From positions 1 through 17,452 of the forward strand of contig NJEL02000003.1 of the NCBI GenBank assembly GCA_002254825.2: a stretch of DNA of 17,452 nt. The letters run 5' to 3'. The position numbers and the translations under genes are program-made. The first letter of the stretch is position 1; each line of letters opens with the position of its first letter. Shown piece after piece: positions 13,882 through 17,452 of this stretch. The DNA is from Methanosarcinales archaeon ex4572_44. GTDB lineage: Archaea; Halobacteriota; Methanosarcinia; Methanosarcinales; EX4572-44. The notes below the pieces were generated by a model. The model was given only the letters and a program-made list of their open reading frames with translations, was not told where the DNA came from and did no database searches.

Positions 13882-15741
13882 ATGAGTTCTATAATGGGAA
13901 AAACCCTTCATGTAGACCTTACGAAGGGAAAGATAACCGAACAAGCTGGAATCGATGAGAAACTGTGGCAGCAGTACATCGGTGGTCGAGGACTTGGACA
14001 GAAGCTTATCTGGGATCACATAGGTAAGCCACCCTACAGCACCCCGGATGAGGCAAGAGAGTTTGCTCTCTCGCCAGGAAACAGGTTCGTCATAATGCCA
14101 GGACCACTGACAGGAACGCCAGCGGCAACGTCAGGAAGATTTGCGGTTGCCTTTATATCGCCACTCTCTGGAACGACATCGGCAGCCATTGCGGGTGCAC
14201 GCTTTGGAATGCTTGTGAAGAGAGCAGGATACGATGCAATCATAATCGACGGCAAGGCAGACAAACCATGCTACCTGAACATAACAGAAGAGAAACAGGA
14301 GATACTCGATGCAAGCGACCTGTGGGGAAAGACAACCTATGAGACAGACGAGATCCTCACGGCGAAACATGGAGAGAAATGTTCTGTTGGATGTATTGGT
14401 CCTGCCGGTGAGAGGTGTGCACCGATAGCATGTGTTGCCCACGAGAAGAGCAGCTTTGCCGGGAGAACCGGGGCAGGCGCTGTCTGGGGTTCAAAGAATC
14501 TGAAGGCAGTTGTGGTGAATGGAAAGCAGAAGATAGAGATTGCCGAGAAGGACGAGTTCAAAGAGATCAATCGAAAGATAAACGCCCTCATTCAAGAGAA
14601 ACCAACGACTGGCGAATACCTGCAGACAAGAGGAACGATCGTTCTGATGCACGTTGAGAATATGCACGGGACACTCGGAGTGAAGAACTTTTCAGAGACC
14701 GGAAACCTCTCCTACGAAGACTGTCAGAAGATCAGCGGAGAGAGGTTCTGGAACGAGTTCAACTGGGGAAAAGAAGCCTGTTATGCATGCCCGATTGGAT
14801 GTCACAGGAAACTGTATATAAACGGAGAATTCCTACCACAGGCAGAGTACGAACTAACATGGTCATTTGGAGCTAACCTGGGCAATCTGGACCCGTACGT
14901 TGTCACAAAGGCAGGAGACCTCTGTGGGAAATATGGAATGGACGGGATATCGGCTGGAAACATCGTTGGATATGCAATGGAATCAACTGTAAAAGGAGCA
15001 CATGACTTCGGAATAACATGGGGTGACGGAGAAGGAATCCTCAAAGTTGTGGAAGAAATGGGAACAGGCGAAGGCGTTGGCGCAGACCTCCAGATGGGTG
15101 TCAAGCGGTGTGCAGAGAAGTATCCAGAGACGGCAGATTATGCAATGCACATCAAAGGAACCGAATTGCCAGCCTATGACCCACGAGCAATGGCAGGTGT
15201 GGACCTTGGTTATGCAACCAGTCCACGAGGCGCTGACCACATGAAATCATACATGGTCGGATGCAACACACTCGGAACACAGATAACACCAAAGGAACTC
15301 CTCGAGAGGACAGTACTGAACCGTGACAAGATCACGTTCACAATCGGAATGCAACACGAGAGTGTATTCTACGATTCTGCTGTACTCTGCCTCTTCCTCG
15401 CACTAACACCTGTCGGTGTTGAGGACATGGCTAAGTTGTACTCAACGGCAACTGGAATACACATGGAAACACGTGAACTTATCCTGTCTGAAGAGAGAGT
15501 TATGAACGCTGAGAGACTCTGGAACGTAGCAAGTGGATTTACAGCAGACGATGACACAGTGCCCAAGAGATTCACAACAGAGCAGACTCCTTATGGTGGA
15601 AGTAAGGGAACGATAAGCAGAATAAAGAAAGCAAAGAAGATGTTCTATGAAGAGCGCGGATGGAGCAAAGACGGTGTTCCAGAACCATGGCTGACAAAGT
15701 ACCTGGATCTGGATGAAATGAGAACCAAACTGGGAGTGTGA
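13882..15741 (+). CDS. aor: Aldehyde:ferredoxin oxidoreductase family protein (tungstopterin)
   Basis: AOR-family enzymes use a tungsten bis-pterin centre and a [4Fe-4S] cluster to oxidise aldehydes to acids, or catalyse related reactions, with ferredoxin. The 619 residues match the family. The N-terminal pterin domain has VDLTKGKITE, YIGGRGLG, GPLTGTPAATSGR and LVKRAGYDAIII. The cluster Cys set is C300-x2-C303-x3-C307 (CYACPIGC) with the distal C503 (DSAVLCLF). The region EYELTWSFGANLGNLD and SPRGADH (about 447-453) match active-site segments of AOR. ISAG stands where ISTG is usual. The start at 13882 has GGAGGAG nine bases upstream; a second ATG at 13894 is possible. It follows mer and precedes an unknown gene by 6 bases. 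Substrate cannot be read from sequence; BamB-like subunits belong to the same superfamily. Confidence 0.9.
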   Translation: MSSIMGKTLHVDLTKGKITEQAGIDEKLWQQYIGGRGLGQKLIWDHIGKPPYSTPDEAREFALSPGNRFVIMPGPLTGTPAATSGRFAVAFISPLSGTTSAAIAGARFGMLVKRAGYDAIIIDGKADKPCYLNITEEKQEILDASDLWGKTTYETDEILTAKHGEKCSVGCIGPAGERCAPIACVAHEKSSFAGRTGAGAVWGSKNLKAVVVNGKQKIEIAEKDEFKEINRKINALIQEKPTTGEYLQTRGTIVLMHVENMHGTLGVKNFSETGNLSYEDCQKISGERFWNEFNWGKEACYACPIGCHRKLYINGEFLPQAEYELTWSFGANLGNLDPYVVTKAGDLCGKYGMDGISAGNIVGYAMESTVKGAHDFGITWGDGEGILKVVEEMGTGEGVGADLQMGVKRCAEKYPETADYAMHIKGTELPAYDPRAMAGVDLGYATSPRGADHMKSYMVGCNTLGTQITPKELLERTVLNRDKITFTIGMQHESVFYDSAVLCLFLALTPVGVEDMAKLYSTATGIHMETRELILSEERVMNAERLWNVASGFTADDDTVPKRFTTEQTPYGGSKGTISRIKKAKKMFYEERGWSKDGVPEPWLTKYLDLDEMRTKLGV

Positions 15742-15747
15742 TGAGAG

Positions 15748-17307
15748 ATGGCAGGAACAACCCACGAGTATAATGAGTGCCAGTACGCAGACGTCGTTGA
15801 AAAGACGATGAATGAAGGAATTGCAGCACAGCAAACATGTGTTGACATAGTAAGAGACCACAGATACGAACCATTCCTATGGAAGCACTGTGAGCCATTC
15901 TATCAGCGGATCAAAGAGGTGACACTTCACCCAGATCAATCCAAGGAATGTCTCGATCTGTGGAGAGAATCTTACCTGAACCACTATGAGATTATAGATT
16001 CTCTCACCAAGACCGTGAACGCCATCGATACGGCATTCCTCGAGTGGATGCAGACACCGATAGTACTTGACATGTGCTATAAGCTCGACCGTGATTTCAA
16101 GGATGCAATAGATGAGTTCTGCAGAACGATAAGAGAATCCGAAGACCTGATCGGAATCGAAGCGATGAGACTCCACAGCGGATTCTATGGAATCGTCTCG
16201 TCAAAGGACTTCGCAGCAGTACCAGGCAGCAACTTTGCAATAGACGTGCTGATACTTGACAGAACACCTATTGACAGGAAATACAAAGAAGCGATAATGG
16301 CTGCAAAATCATGGGGACTCAACACAATCTACGTCTTTGGCGACAGATTCACAAGAACACTCCAGAGATGCAGAAACGTTCAGACCGCAATCGAACAGGA
16401 ACAGAGATACTTAGAGTGGATATGGGCACAGCCATCGATGTTCATGAAAAAGATCATGGGCACATTCGGCTTCACATCATTCAATCGACACAAATACTTC
16501 GAGATGTACGAAAAGAGGATGACACCAGTCGTGAAAGACGCTTATGACGCAGGTGTTCACATCGCAAACATACCGATGCTTCCAACACACGTTGGCGACA
16601 TGGGTCACCACCTGGGCCCATCCTACTACGAAATCTGTAAAGATGAGATGTGCATGAACATCCTCGACGCTGTCTCACAGGTCGGTGCAAGCACAACAAG
16701 GAGAGGATATGCAATGGGTGTTCCAAAAGCACCATTTGCCCTCACAGGTCTCGTAACTGGTGCACAGGGCGCAGCAATGGCAGAGATACTGAACTGGGAT
16801 GGATTCACAATCGACATGTTCGTCGATCTTCTGGAACACCGATTCAACAACTGGGTCTTAACACATCCATACGACAGACCGATGGTCGCAGAACTGCACA
16901 TAAACGACTGGCTTGACTTTATCGGAAAAGGCGAGAGAGTCATCAGAGACCCACCACATGGATACGGTGGAAAGGTACAGGGTGTTCCAGTAGACCTATG
17001 GCCTATCAGAAACAACACATACCTGAACGACCCACAATGGTATGCCTATCCATACTGCGCAGTTACAGCCCGAACAGGCGCATTGTTCAGGTTCATAGAC
17101 CAGCCGTGCATGCTCTCACCTGAAGCACCATCGATTAACGGACTCTGCAACCAGACAGCACTAAATCCAGATAAGGCAATGGCACCGATACAACTCTGCA
17201 AGAGATGCGCCACAGCAGAATGGCTGCCAGCAAAGTGTAGATGGTGCAGAGCAAACGACCTGAAACTTGCAGTATCCTCGACCACAAGAATTGAACCAGG
17301 AGAGTGA
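15748..17307 (+). CDS. Unrecognised Cys-rich soluble protein in the AOR operon
   Basis: I do not recognise a family for this 519-residue protein. It has no signal peptide and no membrane helices. It has 16 cysteines (11, 31, 48, 68, 110, 125, 208, 297, 302, 437, 454, 467, 484, 487, 497, 500). The last four form C-x2-C-x9-C-x2-C, able to bind zinc or an Fe-S cluster. The N-terminal third is helical; residues 163-200 (VLILDRTPIDRKYKEAIMAA, then LNTIYVFGDR) look like an alpha/beta unit. The middle has a His-rich THVGDMGHHLG (280-290) and a Gly/Ala-rich stretch (334-345). Aromatic residues are abundant. It begins 6 bases after the AOR stop, so it may be an AOR partner subunit. A 2-hydroxyacyl-CoA dehydratase/benzoyl-CoA reductase relative was considered, but the expected motifs are not seen. 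Confidence 0.75.
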   Translation: MAGTTHEYNECQYADVVEKTMNEGIAAQQTCVDIVRDHRYEPFLWKHCEPFYQRIKEVTLHPDQSKECLDLWRESYLNHYEIIDSLTKTVNAIDTAFLEWMQTPIVLDMCYKLDRDFKDAIDEFCRTIRESEDLIGIEAMRLHSGFYGIVSSKDFAAVPGSNFAIDVLILDRTPIDRKYKEAIMAAKSWGLNTIYVFGDRFTRTLQRCRNVQTAIEQEQRYLEWIWAQPSMFMKKIMGTFGFTSFNRHKYFEMYEKRMTPVVKDAYDAGVHIANIPMLPTHVGDMGHHLGPSYYEICKDEMCMNILDAVSQVGASTTRRGYAMGVPKAPFALTGLVTGAQGAAMAEILNWDGFTIDMFVDLLEHRFNNWVLTHPYDRPMVAELHINDWLDFIGKGERVIRDPPHGYGGKVQGVPVDLWPIRNNTYLNDPQWYAYPYCAVTARTGALFRFIDQPCMLSPEAPSINGLCNQTALNPDKAMAPIQLCKRCATAEWLPAKCRWCRANDLKLAVSSTTRIEPGE

Positions 17308-17312
17308 TTAAA

Positions 17313-17452
17313 ATGGCAGAATTCTATGAGATAGATCAGGCAGAGGCAAAGAAGAAGCTCGACGAACAGGTGAAGAAGCTTGAAGACGCAGAAGACAGAG
17401 ACAAATACGTAGAGAAACTCACGAACGGAACGATGTACGCACTTGAAGTTTC
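17313..17452 (+). CDS. Unrecognised gene, 5' part only
   Basis: An ATG five bases after the previous stop opens a frame of 46 codons that runs off the window: MAEFYEIDQAEAKKKLDEQV, then KKLEDAEDRDKYVEKLTNGT, then MYALEV. It is highly charged and probably helical at the start. GGAG at 17299-17302 lies upstream at a usable distance. Position says it is the fourth gene of the mer-AOR cassette and may be another subunit. No family can be named from this fragment. Confidence 0.65.
   Translation, partial: MAEFYEIDQAEAKKKLDEQVKKLEDAEDRDKYVEKLTNGTMYALEV

Noticed and set aside
13276..14019. Minus-strand open frame of about 247 codons spanning the mer-AOR junction
   Set aside because: It is antisense to conserved mer and AOR sequence and crosses their intergenic region; no domain recognised.

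Overview
The window is a chromosomal stretch from a methane- or alkane-metabolising euryarchaeon. This rests on an archaeal ATP-dependent DNA ligase, archaeal CDC48, archaeal RNase J paired with an isoprenyl diphosphate synthase, TATA/BRE-type promoters, and a complete set of tetrahydromethanopterin C1 genes (mch, mtrEDCBAFGH, mer). The mtr gene order is that of methanogens and their relatives. The presence of mer argues against ANME-1, which is generally reported to lack it. A tungsten aldehyde:ferredoxin oxidoreductase (AOR) family gene directly behind mer would fit Methanosarcinales-type lineages, including ethane oxidisers of the GoM-Arc1 group. That placement is inference, not proof.

Layout. 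1-338 (-): 5' end of a DNA ligase, cut by the window edge. 339-799: divergent intergenic region with two promoters and small hairpins. 800-3704 (+): a CDC48/VAT-type AAA+ unfoldase with two oddities. A roughly 230-residue coiled coil is inserted into the D1 lid, and a perfect 13-bp tandem duplication at the insertion's left border breaks the reading frame. A small PRC-barrel gene follows (3735-3995). 4106-6441 (-): RNase J and a GGPP/FPP synthase in one operon. 6442-6834: AT-rich intergenic region with a GC-richer island and the mch terminator. 6835-7785 (-): mch. 7897-12718 (+): mtrEDCBAFGH, divergent from mch across a short shared promoter region that contains a perfect 8+8 bp inverted repeat. 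12836-17452 (+): mer, an AOR-family oxidoreductase, an unrecognised 519-residue Cys-rich protein, and the start of another unrecognised gene, closely packed in one direction.

Function. Mch, Mtr and Mer handle interconversion of methenyl-, methylene- and methyl-H4MPT and methyl transfer to coenzyme M coupled to sodium transport. The AOR plus its unknown partner sit in the same C1 neighbourhood and may form a ferredoxin-linked oxidoreductase system feeding or draining that pathway. The two parts most likely to be undescribed are the coiled-coil CDC48, whose layout recalls the ClpB/Hsp104 middle domain, and the mer-AOR-unknown cassette.
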